Shown piece by piece: positions 13,101-26,000 of a DNA stretch of 64,000 nt. The notes beneath the pieces were generated by a model, which saw only the letters and a list, made by a program, of their open reading frames with translations, was not told the origin of the DNA and did not search any database. This DNA is from Lingula anatina. Its lineage: Eukaryota; Brachiopoda; Lingulata; Lingulida; Lingulidae. The stretch covers positions 310,001-374,000 of the forward strand of contig NW_019773770.1 in assembly GCF_001039355.2 (NCBI RefSeq). The letters are read 5' to 3'. A program made the position numbers and the translations under genes. Numbering within the stretch: position 1 is the stretch's first letter; each line of letters opens with the position of its first letter.

Positions 13101-16100
13101 GTGTATCTGATTACCTGGACCACCGTCAGAAGATTTTGCATGTACTTGGGTTTCTCCTTTTCTCTTTGAGTTGTCTGCACCACGTTCATAATCCACTGAT
13201 GCACAAGTTGGTGTATATTTTTGAACAAGCCTATCACACAGTACAATTGCTTCCTCATATCTTTCACACTTGACCAGGGCATAGATTGCCTCCAAGTAGA
13301 TTTTACGAATCGATGGCATGGCTTCCAACTGATGACATTGTACCTAAAAATTATAAGGTTAGGATGATCACGTCAAATATAATTTACATACCATCTTTAG
13401 AATTGATGTGGTCATGGCTTTCCTTACTCCCCAGTTCTAAGGCTGAAAAGAGTTTATGGTTTGGGAAAAAAAACTTTTCACCAAAAATGCACAAACCTGC
13501 AGTTTTTATTTTTCATCAAATCTGTAAATTATTGTTTACTACTAAGTCATTGAGTTGAATGCTAACAAACTATTATCACATACAAACTTCTTGAAATAAA
13601 TGATACAAATAGGCAATTTGGACAACTCACCTCAAGTCTATCGAACTAATGAACTACCTATTATCATATATAAGCTTCTTGAAGAGGTAATTTGTACCAC
13701 TCACCTCAAGTCTATTGAATGAGTCATCATCTACCAACAAAGCTATAAGGTCCAGATATCTTTCAGCTGATATTTGAAATCTTAAAAAAAAAAATTATAT
13801 ATATATATATATATTAATTAATTAATTAATATGAAGCAAGGTATTGTAGCATGTGTTGAAATCAATTGTTCATATCAAAACTATGTGGAATGTGGTGCAA
13901 ATAATATTAAATTAACAGCAACACTAAAAAAAAGAAATGTCATCAAAATATGTAAAAAAAAACATGAAAAAATCAATAACTTTCATAAATATAATCCGAT
14001 CATGCTGATTTTCAAAGGAATAAACCTAATTTACATACAAAGCAACTCTTAAAGTAAAACAAAAACCCAGTTTAGTAGGGGCAACCCTTACCCAAATACA
14101 TGTAAAAAAAATACCTATAATAATAATAATTTCACTAGGAGCTTTTTTTTTAATCAAACAAAGCTACTCAGTAAATAAAAGTAAAACAGAAAATTGGTTT
14201 TGCAGTTATAGGGACTNTAACCCAAATACATGTAAAAAATACCTATAATAATAATAATTTCACTAGGAGCTTTTTTTTTTTAGTCAAACAAAGCTACTCA
14301 GTAAATAAAAGTAAAACAGAAAATTGGTTTTGCAGTTATAGGGACTTATGTTTCGGCAGCAGCAGTGACTGCAACAATATGGACAGTGATCAGAATAGAT
14401 ACAGAAACAGGTCAATCAGTGATTCCTTAATAAATTGCTTTTTACTTAAGACAACTTGAATTTGACATAGAAATACCATATAGAATACTTTAAAAATAAA
14501 AGTAATGAAAATACACTCAAAACTGTTTGGTATTTTTGCCCAGCACTTCTTATGCTTCACCTTTGAATAGATTACAGCTCAAAACCCACTTCAACAAGCA
14601 CATACGGCTTTTCACTTACTTTTCAAGTTCCATACATCTCTTTGCCATAATATACAGTATCTCTGGCAGAGAGACTCTAGGAATAAAATCAAAGGACTGC
14701 AGAAGGATGAAATTCATATCAAGCATCTTCCAGCATTTTTGTGCTGCTCTGTTTCTCTTTGATTCTTCTGACTTTTCCAGGCCCTTGAAAACAATATTTT
14801 TAACAGTTATCTTTACTATTTACATAGCCTTAAAAATACCATTACTAGAATGTCACCAATAAATTTGACCACACTTAAAAAAGTTCTGTTTAAGATAAAA
14901 AAAGAAAGAAATTAGACAGATGACTTAACAGATGACATCCTTGTTTTCTATCATTTGAATTTAAAAAAAGAGAAAAAGACACAACTTGCTATATATGTAG
15001 CCAATGTGCAAGTCTAAAAATCTGCTACTTACTGTTACTAACAGATCTAAGCTTTCTATTTCTGCATCAAAATTGGCCATTTTCCTATATTCCATTGCAA
15101 CATTGTACAAAGGTGCCAAGGAACTTATGTCAAGTTGTATGGCAACTTTGTATTTTTGCATGGCACTATGTCCTTTGCCCTGAAAGAGAACCTCTGCTGT
15201 AACGTAACAGTTTTAACAGTTGTGAACAATTTATAAAGCTCAATTGAAATATATGGAACAATATTTCTACATGTACTGATATAAATTAGTATACCAACAT
15301 AAAACTCTCAGCAGTGCTGTGACAGAGTGAACACTCAGTCATGCGAAGGCTCATCTGAAACTCAGTAGGAATAGCACAGTAATCACTTCACACCATTTAC
15401 AACATTATTTGTGATTTTAAAAAGTCAGGAAATTCAATAGTGAGTGAAAAGTAAAGATGTAATCATTTCTGCTTCTCGTCATTTTAAAATAGGGAATAAA
15501 ATGGATCTGGATGAATATGAAAAAAAAAAAGACACTGCATGTATACCAGCATAGCCAAGCAGTTTCCTTGTAAATAAGCAACAACAGCTTTTATTTCAGC
15601 AGTATCAGTTGGTGACGTCAGAGTTGACAGCACAGCCAAAGCCTCCTCTGGCTCACCCAGCTTCATGTGTGCAAAGGCTGAAAAAATACCAAAAAAAGAC
15701 AAACTATTTTAATTAATTTCCAGAATGTATGCGATTGAACAATTAGAGATTATATATAACATACAAAACACAAAAACTAACTTAATTTAGATCTCTTTTC
15801 TTTTCACAGTAAAAAGGCAATGGGAAAGGGCAGATAATGACTAACATAATTTGCCTCTTCTCCTGAAATAACAAATTTGCTGGTTACAACAGAAAAGAAA
15901 TCCTGGCTGATAAGCCAGGCCCGTAGCCAGGGGGGTTGGGGGGTTCGAAAGAACCGCCCCTTTTGCTGGGAAAAGGTCCACTCTGGGTGAAATTTGATCT
16001 AGGTACATTAAGTTTTTATGGGAAAAGGTCCACTTTTTCAGAAAAAGAACCCCCCTTTTGAAATTGCTGGCTACGGGCCTGTAAGCAATTATCATTTACC

Positions 16101-18601
16101 TTGAAAACAACCAAGCACTGTTTTGCTGACCCCACTGGCACACTCTGCAGCAACTTGGGCACATTTTGTGTAGTTTTTCTGTGACAGATGGTTACAAGCT
16201 AAATACAATCCAACAGTCTTCTTCAGATTATTAGGCTTGCTGAGTGTCATTTCACCACAGTCAAATGGTAAGATAAAAGGGAGATCCTAATGAAGATCAA
16301 AAGAAAGTTAAAGTGACAATGTGTTTAAAACACCTGTGCTAAAGATTCCAAGTGGTTGAAATCAACTTAAAGGAAACTAAAAGGATGTATTCTATAAAAT
16401 CCTGTATAAGATATCCACATAAAAACGAACTAGTATCCTCACAGAGTGTCACCTTAGTACATTTTCAAACATTACATCAAATTTTAAGCAACGCAAAAAT
16501 GAATTAAAAACTAATCAAACATACTTTGATATTGAGTGCTGTGTAATCTAACTCATAGTAGAGATGATTAAGTATTCTTTGTGCACTCTCAAAACTGCCC
16601 TGGTACACCAAAGTCAACCCTAGTAAGCTACAGCAACAGGCAACTGCATGGAGGAGACCAGGACTCTCTGGAATAAGGAGTGGGATCTCCATGATGTACA
16701 TGTATATATTTTAGTGTACCACTTCACATTTCAGAGAGGCAAAGATTTTGAATGTAAAAAAATTGATGTATTCTTAGAACATCACCTGTTGTACTGTAGG
16801 TGCAAAGCTTTCCAATTGTCTTCACCATTTTAATAAGCAATGAAAAGGCTATGGCCCAGCAAAGATTTATATTAATTGATCCAAGTATGGGGCAGTGAAG
16901 AACTAACTGCCTGATAACCTGCAATCGATATGCATACTTAAACTGTGAATGCAAGTCCTATTTCTTCATAAAGATTTCTAATTAATCAAAGAAACCAACC
17001 TTGTGCTTTTCTTGATTCCAGGCAATATGTTGCCATGTCTACCATCTCTTTTTCCACCTTCATTAACACTGGTCTTCCCTTTGTCTTCTTCTTCATTGCA
17101 TTCATAGCTACAAAGACACAGAATTAGTATTATAATGAGATAAATATTTAACGTTGATAATTAGAAAAAAGGATAACAGACTTGAGCAAAGGTTTACTTA
17201 TAATAATATTACAATAACAGATTTCCCTTTTTTCGCCTCTAACACCTGTTAAGATTTATATGCTTACATCAATCTGCAAGAAAATGAAATATCCCTCCCC
17301 CAATAACAATAAAAAATAAAAATAAAAACTAAATATCAAAATGCAATGCATACCTCTTGTAATTGAAATCACAAGTTCTTCTTGGACCTTTGAAATTGCT
17401 GACATTACACCATCAGAGTGGACATATAGTTGCAGAGCACAATAATCATATGTCACTGCCAGCTCTATGCTAAGCGTTGCTAAGGTAGGAGTGGTGCCTA
17501 GGAAAAAGTACATTTTATTTTTATGAACAATGCCTGAGGTGATACTCATAACTCAAGCTCAACAAATAAATTTTTATAACACCAATGATACATCACATTT
17601 TTCTCTAAGATTAACCAATAATGTCAGCAACTTGTTCTTTATCAGTTCTACAGAAAATAAACTTATGTCTTCTGGCTTATAGCAATTTTTCTACAACACC
17701 TAGTACATGTATCGAAAGAAATTAAATTTTACCTCTTAGCTGAACCAATAATCCCAATATTTTGTTCATTATCAGTTCTAGGTGAAGTAAACTTTTGTCT
17801 TCTGGCTTAAAAAATTAAAAACATGTCCGTTTTCATGCTGATTAATTTTGTTTCTCATTTTCGTTTACCAGTACATGTATTGTCTTTGCTAGTTTATACC
17901 GAGTACATGTACATATAATATAAACATATATGATGTGTACATATTGAAGTGTATGTGAGTGTTTAAGTGTGTCAAGCTCAACTTTCAGGTTTTCTGTATC
18001 AGTGTGATTTGTCTCAATGTTTCTACATACAACACATCTATTGGTATCTACCAGAACTACTAGTAGTATCTTCTCACAGATTTTAGATCAATCTATCTCC
18101 CTGGGAAGTCTCACTAAATTGCTATCAACCTAACTGGCTTAAATGTCTGTCACGGCTACAGTAGTTAAGCTGTAAGGGGGTAATTATCGTTACCCCCTAG
18201 CTGATACCGTAGGCTATACAGACATTTAACTCAGTTACATTGAAAGCAATTTATTGAGACTCCCCAGGGAGTTATATCGATCCTGATGGATCGATCTAGG
18301 CATGGGAACCCAGTCATAAAGTTTACAAATTTTAACAATGTACATGTATTGTTATGCATGTATTCACTCAAAAAATTAGAGTTCAAAGAAGAGTCTGTTA
18401 ACAAGTAACAACAAGTAAACTAACCATATTATTGACAGTATTAACAAATCGGCAAAGTAATATGTTACAATCGTTGATCCATTTTTCTCTTTGATCGAAG
18501 CAAGTGCCCGCGGCCTGCTCCAAAGTTTCAGCACATTCAGCTAACTTTCCTCCTTCAAAAAGTTCCATACAGCGCCTCGCATAATCCTCCTGGTATGACA
18601 T
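10152..18601 (-). CDS. FANCG: Fanconi anaemia group G protein (FANCG), TPR protein, 14 exons
   Basis: Exons: 18425-18601 (3' end uncertain), 17354-17497, 17000-17107, 16525-16667, 16100-16286, 15547-15677, 15033-15179, 14620-14783, 13705-13780, 12910-13343, 11982-12076, 11333-11491, 10500-10656, 10152-10245; about 738 residues, longer than the 622 of human FANCG. FANCG is a TPR adaptor of the Fanconi core complex, which ubiquitinates FANCD2-FANCI at interstrand crosslinks. Matching blocks include an LSIELAVTYDYCALQL segment (human LPLELTVTCNFIILRA), the TPR with AEIESLDLLV (human AELESLELLV), a SLPEILYIMAKRCMELEK TPR, and IYLEAIYALVKCERYEEAI (human VFLEAAVALIQAGRAQDAL). An exon-10 insert is low-complexity and basic. 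Reading phase agrees at every junction except exon 1 to 2: the best donor (GTTAGT) leaves phase 0 but exon 2 needs phase 1. Introns carry several MITEs. The family call is strong from TPR order and spacing; the N-terminus is not settled. Confidence 0.85.
10751..11088 (+). mobile_element. TTAA-flanked MITE, copy 1 (FANCG intron)
   Basis: Terminal inverted repeats AGGGATAATAACTCTTCG and CGAAGAGTTATTATCCCT lie between TTAA target duplications (10747-10750 and 11089-11092). The centre holds a palindrome around TCTCTTAAGAGA. At 338 bp with no coding capacity it is a non-autonomous element; the TTAA target fits piggyBac or Kolobok superfamilies. Confidence 0.85.
12423..12758 (+). mobile_element. 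TTAA MITE, copy 2 (degenerate, FANCG intron)
   Basis: Same family as the 10751 copy, including the central TCTCTTAAGAGA palindrome, but with mutated ends (AAGGAATAAGAACTG and CAGCTGTTATCCCTT) and no intact TTAA on either side. It is older than the other copies. Confidence 0.75.
13569..13720 (-). repeat. Tandem duplication spanning the FANCG exon 9 splice donor
   Basis: The last bases of exon 9 and its donor (GACTTGAG|GTGAGT) occur again 74 bp further into the intron (after 13631) within a diverged tandem copy that also repeats a following CTTCTTGAA-type sequence. Use of the second donor would shift the frame, so it is probably silent. Confidence 0.65.
13794..13830. repeat. (TA)n followed by (TTAA)n microsatellite
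   Basis: Simple repeat seen directly, starting 14 bp past the FANCG exon 9 acceptor, beyond a short A tract. Confidence 0.9.
14089..14346 (+). repeat. Direct duplication of about 128 bp around the N at 14217
   Basis: 14089-14216 and 14218-14346 are almost identical (start ACCCAAATACATG, end CAGTTATAGGGACT), differing in A/T homopolymer lengths. The junction is the single N. It lies in a FANCG intron and resembles the other N-linked duplications. Confidence 0.85.
15916..16081 (+). mobile_element. Short foldback MITE with 15-bp TIRs, in a FANCG intron
   Basis: Perfect terminal inverted repeats CAGGCCCGTAGCCAG (15916-15930) and its reverse complement (16067-16081) are flanked by a 5-bp direct repeat TAAGC (15911-15915, 16082-16086). 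It contains the internal motif GGGAAAAGGTCCACT twice. A diverged copy lies at 40718-40876 in opposite orientation. Its right end is 18 bp from the last base of FANCG exon 5. Confidence 0.85.
18084..18311. mobile_element. Foldback element of about 250 bp, copy 1
   Basis: Long imperfect inverted repeat: CCCTGGGAAGTCTCACTAAA near the left pairs with CTCCCCAGGG near the right, with an inner hairpin around GGGGGTAATTATCGTTACCCCC. It shares both arms with 24655-24905 and 57003-57250. It lies in the first FANCG intron. The left tip is diverged. Confidence 0.75.
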
Positions 18602-20084
18602 ATTATGACTGGATAGTCAAAATACTTCAAGTTTTCCCCTTGCAACAATCATAATGTGTCCAAGATTAGCCTGGAATCGTATTTAGCGCGGAAGTTTAAT
18701 GTGAGACCGCTTACGATATTCTCCGGTAACATCCGGTTATCCACTGCACCCCCTCCCCCTTCTGTTTCCGTTGACGTTTTCCGTTCATTTTTTTCACGTT
18801 GAATTTGTTTGCTCGGAAATGTTAATTTAAGTTTAATATCTTAAACTGTAAAAGGCAAAAATTGTTGGCATTCTGTATGCCTGGATTTTTTTTATTTATT
18901 AAAAATCAAACACTTTTCCATCACAATATAGGTCCATAAAAATAAAACTTCAAACAAATGAAATATACATTATAAAAACTTTATTTTCATTACTAACAGA
19001 CTAGTAAGGGTATACATTTGTATATTTTCAAGATCATTTCCACACTACATTTGCACAAATTTAACTTTTTTTTGTACTAAGGTGAAAAAAAATTGTGTTA
19101 GACTCTACAGTACCTTTTAACTGTGAACACTTTTTACAATAAGAACTGCAGAACCAGAAACCAGAAAGTTACATGGATACATGAACTAGTATGTTATATA
19201 CATGCAGGTGTATACATGTATTACATGCAGAGGCGTAACCAGACCTTTTAAAATTGTATGCACAAATTTTCACATTCCTAGGTACAGCTAAATGTAAACT
19301 TACACAACAGATGAAAGGCAGCCTAATCTGCATGTTCTCAGGCATCATATCAAGAGGTTCTTCACTATCCGACAAGTATGCATTGGCTGGCATACATGTC
19401 CACAGAAAGTTTTTACTATTTTACTATCAAAATAAACACACTGTATAGAAAAGCTGGTCCCCATCAGGTCCAAAACTTGGCTACATGAAGAGATAATTTT
19501 TTAAAGAACTGCATACATACAGCTCATGTTTGTTTACTTGCACATCAAATTACTGGAAAAAACAGTTACAACAATATACTAGTAAGCACCACTTTTGAGA
19601 TTAAAGTATACAAAGGAAATCTCAAATATATTAAGCTTCCTGAGAGATTGATGCAACACACAAGTGAACATAGTACCTGTATAATAAACAATTAATACAT
19701 AAGTAGAGATGTTTCTGTTTGCATTAAAATAAAGATTTGATCAACATTCAAAATTTTGCCAAAAAAAAAAAAAAAATTAAACACTAATTATTCTGTTTAC
19801 TTGCTAATCTATTTTAAATTTCTTGTGCATTTTTTCTTCTATTGATTTATTACACAATAAATGAAAAATATTTTGTATAGAAATATTATTACTATCAATT
19901 TCATCTCTGACCTTTAAATAAACGTTTATTGAAAAGGAAAAAAAAATCATTATTCTGGCCCACTACAGCAAAAAATACATTTGAACACTTACAGAGATTA
20001 AGGAACCACATCTTAAAAACTGACCAAATTTTTATTTTGTTATAGATTATCACAGTTTTCTGTCTGTATGAATGAGTTCACTTT
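18602..20084. other. Intergenic: FANCG 5' flank and NOX2 3' flank
   Basis: No gene. The first 180 bases right of the FANCG start must include its promoter; I see no standard motif that decides it. The rest is AT-rich and should include the NOX2 3' UTR; a minus-strand AATAAA (TTTATT at about 18980-18985) is one candidate poly(A) signal among several. Confidence 0.5.
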
Positions 20085-23000
20085 TCAGAAGTTCTCCTTG
20101 TTGTACACAAAGTGAGTCCCATTAGGGTTCGGGCTGGAATACCGGTTGGACATTTTGTGCAGTGTAGCAGATAGTGCCTTGGGTCCACAAAAGAAGACTC
20201 CTATTCTTGTACTAAAAAGAAGATGGATAGCATCAGCACAACATGAACCATACAGTGTTTGAGATTCAATAGCAACATCTAACTTTAGACAAACTCACTA
20301 TATAGGTTGACTGATATTTAATGTGAAACCTAAATGAGATTTTACTTAAACTAATTGACTCAAATGATAGATAAGAATACTATTTATATAAACTACATGT
20401 ATGGCATGACCAGAATGCTAACCAGTAACACAAGATGGTGAAATTTTGTAGGGTTGCTGAAGTGCAAAATGTTTTTTCTAAATGCTTTCTTTACATTTTG
20501 AAAAATACACAACATCTAAACATCTGTGCATCTCTTTCACACTAAACATTTTGCTGTATGTGTGAAAAAAATCCTGCATGGTGAGACAAGCTGTCAAAGT
20601 CACCCAAGGTTAAAAAAAATTAATCTACAGTACATTATTATAACGATTTCCTTAAAAATAATTGCAATTTGAATAAATAATAAAATCACTTACTCGACAT
20701 GTTGCTCTGCTATATCCTGGAAAATATGGTCCCAGTTGGGGCGGCCATAGTTGGTTTTCTTTTGCAATCCTGTCACAGCATCTGTTGCTTCCTCATCCTG
20801 TAACATAATATTCTTGGCCTGGAAATGTAAAATTTGCACACATCAAGCCCACATTTGCAGATATATATATATATATATTTTGCATTAGCTGAATTACCTA
20901 TTTTTTTCTAAATCAACAACAAAGTCACACAAGTTGATGAAGCATTCTTCAAATTTAATGCCATTATTCTAGCATGACTTAATATACTTTCATTTAAGGT
21001 TGACATAAGTTGAAAATCAATACTAAAAATATACTTCGCTACTTTCTGCAAGTACTATACTATCTATTTCGAGATAATACATAAATGCTTCCATGTTTTT
21101 TAAAAATCAATTTAGGGACAACATCACAAAAGAACAATTCTCATGTTCTAGTACCTGATCAGAGTCCCAGCCTCTAGTCAAATAGATATTATAGTCCAAG
21201 AAATCTGCTTTTCCTTGTTCTGCCATCTGTACCTCCAAGGAACTGAGCAGATCAGTGAACCACTCAAAAGCATTGGTGTCAGGACAGATCCAGTAGAAGT
21301 AGACCTTTGTCAGCTTGGTTTCAAAGTTGCTGTTATTGCATTTATGCCTGGAATAATCAGGACATAACCAAGACATATAAGATGATATCAATTATGCTGA
21401 ACAAATTGTATACATTTTAGATATTGATATTTGTTGTATCATTAATCTCAGCTGGTTTTCAGTGAAGGCAGCCTGCCTAGGATAATCATTTCCTGGATGT
21501 ACAGAGAAATAAAAATATCTGCCAATAAATATCAAGATATATAATCCACACTTTCGTCTTCATCCATCTTTAATTACTTTGATCTGTCATACTACAGTGT
21601 ATGGTTACTTGACCGCCAAGAACTTACCAGATGTGTTTGAGCACCGAGGCAAAGGGAGTGACCCCTATTCCTGTCCCTACAAATACATCCACTTGGTAAC
21701 GGAACACATCCTGGAATCCAAACAAAAAGCTTTTGAAATAGTAATTTCTTTCAATTAAATTCAATTCAATTTTTATCAAAACTTTTTGAAAGCCTTACGT
21801 GTTTAACATGTTTAACCTTACGTTTTCACCCACCTCAGTTGCTGTGCCAAATGGACCATCGACAGCAATGCTGAAAAGGCAATAGAGTCTTTGGATGAAA
21901 ACATATTTGAAGAATCAAAATTACAGCAATTAACTCTCACTGCCTGCAGTGAAAAAATTCTAACCACCTGCTTTATTTCTGTTTCCCTTTAAAGGTACCA
22001 TAAATCAAACAAGTTACTCTTTAAACATGTTCCGGCTCAAAATTTTTTCATGCAGTCACCTGGGTAGTTTAGAGCTTCCTTTCTGGTCTCCTCTGCTGTC
22101 AGCATGGCAAGCCCCAGCCAAGGCATTGGTCCAGTCTCCCACCAGCCGGATGTGCAAGGAAAAATAGTCATCCTCTGGGGCCTGAAGGTATCCAAATAAA
22201 CATTATGGAGGACAACATTTTCAACCCATGTGCAGTTTGACTTTTAAGTAAAAAATCCAGTTATTTTTAAAGAAATGTTTCAACATTCATAAGAGAAAAC
22301 TTCAGAAACATCACCAGACTGTATGCAATTATGTTTTTAAAGATGCTTTTAAATTATATGTTATAGGTATACAGGGCAAAAGATAATATATACAGACTCT
22401 GAGAAGCAACTATGAAGTGAGTGAGGCAAACACTATCATCATCTTTAAAAGCACATTATAGCTGCAACAATTAATAAATGGTTCAACTGCTTAAAACAAA
22501 AGTTAGTATAATATATGATAATCACTGGATTTGAAAAGATGCAAACACCTTCAACAAATCATGCTTAATGAGTGATAAAAGAACACTTGTACTCACTGAA
22601 GTAAGTGTAAAAGGATGCCATTCTAACTTAGAAATACTGGGGCAGTGAAGGAAGACATACTGCCCTGCTTCTGCTTGAAAGCCTGCTTTCTGCATTTGAA
22701 GCTCAATGACCCTGGATGGATGTTTGATTACCTAAAATTAATACAAGTAAAAAATTATAATTTTACATTCACTGAATTTTTTCATCCTCATTAATTTTCA
22801 TAGCTTGTCATTCTGCAGGGACAAATACTGAGCAAAGGGCAATCATTGGCGCCTTTTTTTTACATGTTTCGTAATCATAATAAGTTTTTAATTCAGTCGT
22901 TTTCTGTTTTTTGAGCACTTGGTGTAATTAACAATGCAGGTCATCATGAGTATAAAGACAGTCAGGATGTATTTCTCATTATAAGTACCATATTTTGTCA

Positions 23001-26000
23001 GTGGCCTTGCACAATGTACTGTAAAAGTATATTGTATGCAACAGGCAATGGGCCCAAATAATAGAATAGGGTATATGCTAATCATGATGGGACAAAGGTA
23101 TAGCACTTAATTTTCCATGACATTAACTCAGAAGGATATATCAGCACCACCAAATATCTGTTAAATCATTTGGTTATTAGCTTTAAAACTTACCTTTGTA
23201 ATAGTTACTTTTTGTTGACTTCGGAAAAATCTAATGCATCTTTCAATGAAATAAAAAATCATGGGTGCCAGCACCCATTTCCAGGTCTGAAAAAAATTGG
23301 CAGCATAAGTAATTTATCAAATAACTACAGGTATATTTGCAGCTTACACATAAAAAAGGCCCCAAGAGTTACATTAACTGAATATTTTACATAGCCATCC
23401 AGCAACCTGACCAGCAAGTTAGCCCCACACATTACCCATGTAGGTACACTAGGGTGATGCAGTGCCCACAGGGTCAGCATTAACCCTGAACTTACCCCTG
23501 CTGTTCCATTTTGGAACCTAGGCACTGGACATTTTCCTTCTTTCCCCCAGTCCAGTGGTTCCTGTGAGCACTTCTCAGGGTTATGTTCTGACACATTTTC
23601 TTGGAATGTTACAACACCTCTATAAATACATGAAATAAATAAAGTTCAGATCTTGCTTGATACATGGTGGACATACTCCAAATATCTTTTGAAACTTAAA
23701 CTTGAATGCTACTCATGTGCACATGCATTGCACAATCAAATTAGAAATCTGCCATTACCAGCCCACATGATTATAAGGAATGACTGACTTCATGCCAAGG
23801 CATATCTAATACTAGTATGATCCATCTCATATAAATGACATTATAATATCAGTAATTAAAGACAGTTTCATAACAGCTACTTACTGTATCCCATGCACCA
23901 CCAAGGCAATGTAGAAAACAATGAACAAATGATGAGTGAACCAGAAGGCCTCAAAATAGTGAAGTCTAACATGAAACAAAAAATTATAACAAAAAGGTTT
24001 GGTACCTAAATATTTTAAAATATTTGTTAGTAGACAAGCAAACTGTCCAAAGAAAAGATACTGGCTGGATTATATGTGGATATCATAACATTTAAACACC
24101 ATAACACTAAAAAACAAGCTCTTAATTCTGTATTCAATTTCACAATTACCTGATGAAGTCAGTAGATGAAGAAACCATAACTATCAAGGCTAGAGTGATG
24201 ACAATCCCTGTTACTCCTGCTATCAGTTTTAAAGCTTCAAGTACAGGACTCTAAAATAAAATGTTAATCCAAATTAAACAAAATTACAATGCATCAAATT
24301 AAAACAACTGCCTTGTATGAAATTCAAAACTTCTTTTCAAGGTCAGTTTTAATATCTGAAGATCTATTATTTGTATGTCTTCTATTACAAAAGAAATAAA
24401 TATGACATTATTTAAACTTTTTTGCAATTTTACTGTATGTTCTATCATTAATCTATCACAAGCCTTCGGCTACTGGCAAACAATTTCAAGGGAAGGGGGC
24501 TTTTTCTGCAAAAGTGCACCCTTTTACCCTTTAGTTGACCCAATGTGTCATCATGGATCAAATTTTGATTCAGATCGAATCTCTTTTAGCCAAATGGATG
24601 GTTCCTTTGATCCTCCCCCTCCCCACCTAAGGACCTGTGCTATTTAACACCCTGTTCCCATACCTAGTTCGAACTACCAAGATTGACCCATCTCTGAGGG
24701 GTTTTTTTTGCTAAATTGCTTTCAACATAAGCGGCTCTGATGTCTGGCACGCCTACTGCAGTTGTTAGGGAGTAAATAACTATCGTTTAGCAGCTTCAAT
24801 AGGCGTGCCAGCCATCTAAGCCACCTAAGCTGAAAGCAATTTAGCAAGGAACCCCTCAGAGATGATGGGTTGATTCTGTAGATTGATCTAGGTATGGGAA
24901 TGGGGTCTAAGTACCTACAGCATTTGGTAACCTGACAGGGTTAATAGCTGCAGTGCCATTTCCCCCAGCTATTGAACTGAGAGCTGTCAACAGTGCTGCC
25001 TCATCTTTGTTTATTGTAGGGCTTTGTGCATCTACAAAGAACTCCACATTGAAGCAGTGTGCTCCTGCATGGATGGCTAGAAAAAACAAAAAAATGAAAC
25101 ATTTCTTATAACTACCATTTACAAATAATTAGTTACAAAGAAAAACACCAACATCACACATTTTCAACTAGCACATATAGTTTGTGCAACATTTCATTTT
25201 TAACACAAAAATACAATTACATTTGTATATCTATATTATTACATGAACCCCGGTATTTCGTTCAATACATTTTCTTCAGTTATGTACACTAGCTGATTTT
25301 TCAGCCACATGCAATGTAAAGTTAGTAACATCGCACTAGTTAAAATAAATGAATATATAAAGCATCTATAACATCTACCTACCTGTGTGCAAACATATCA
25401 TGTAAGCTATGTATTTATGGAATGTTATGTTTTTGTCAAGTTGGCGGCGCATGTTTCGTTTACAGCACTGAAAGGAACCAAAGGTATTTTTATTTCTGCT
25501 TGTTTTCAAGGGGTNCTTCTTTCCCCCAGTCCAGTGGTTCCTGTGAGCACTTCTCAGGGTTATGTTCTGACACATTTTCTTGGAATGTTACAACACCTCT
25601 ATAAATACATGAAATAAATAAAGTTCAGATCTTGCTTGATACATGGTGGACATACTCCAAATATCTTTTGAAACTTAAACTTGAATGCTACTCATGTGCA
25701 CATGCATTGCACAATCAAATTAGAAATCTGCCATTACCAGCCCACATGATTATAAGGAATGACTGACTTCATGCCAAGGCATATCTAATACTAGTATGAT
25801 CCATCTCATATAAATGACATTATAATATCAGTAATTAAAGACAGTTTCATAACAGCTACTTACTGTATCCCATGCACCACCAAGGCAATGTAGAAAACAA
25901 TGAACAAATGATGAGTGAACCAGAAGGCCTCAAAATAGTGAAGTCTAACATGAAACAAAAAATTATAACAAAAAGGTTTGGTACCTAAATATTTTAAAAT

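Noticed and set aside
15841-16095. Minus-strand 84-codon open frame
   Set aside because: It lies almost entirely within the MITE at 15916-16081.
24375-24647. 90-codon plus-strand frame present identically at 26354-26626
   Set aside because: Identity reflects the 1.98-kb duplication, not selection; it lies within a NOX2 intron.
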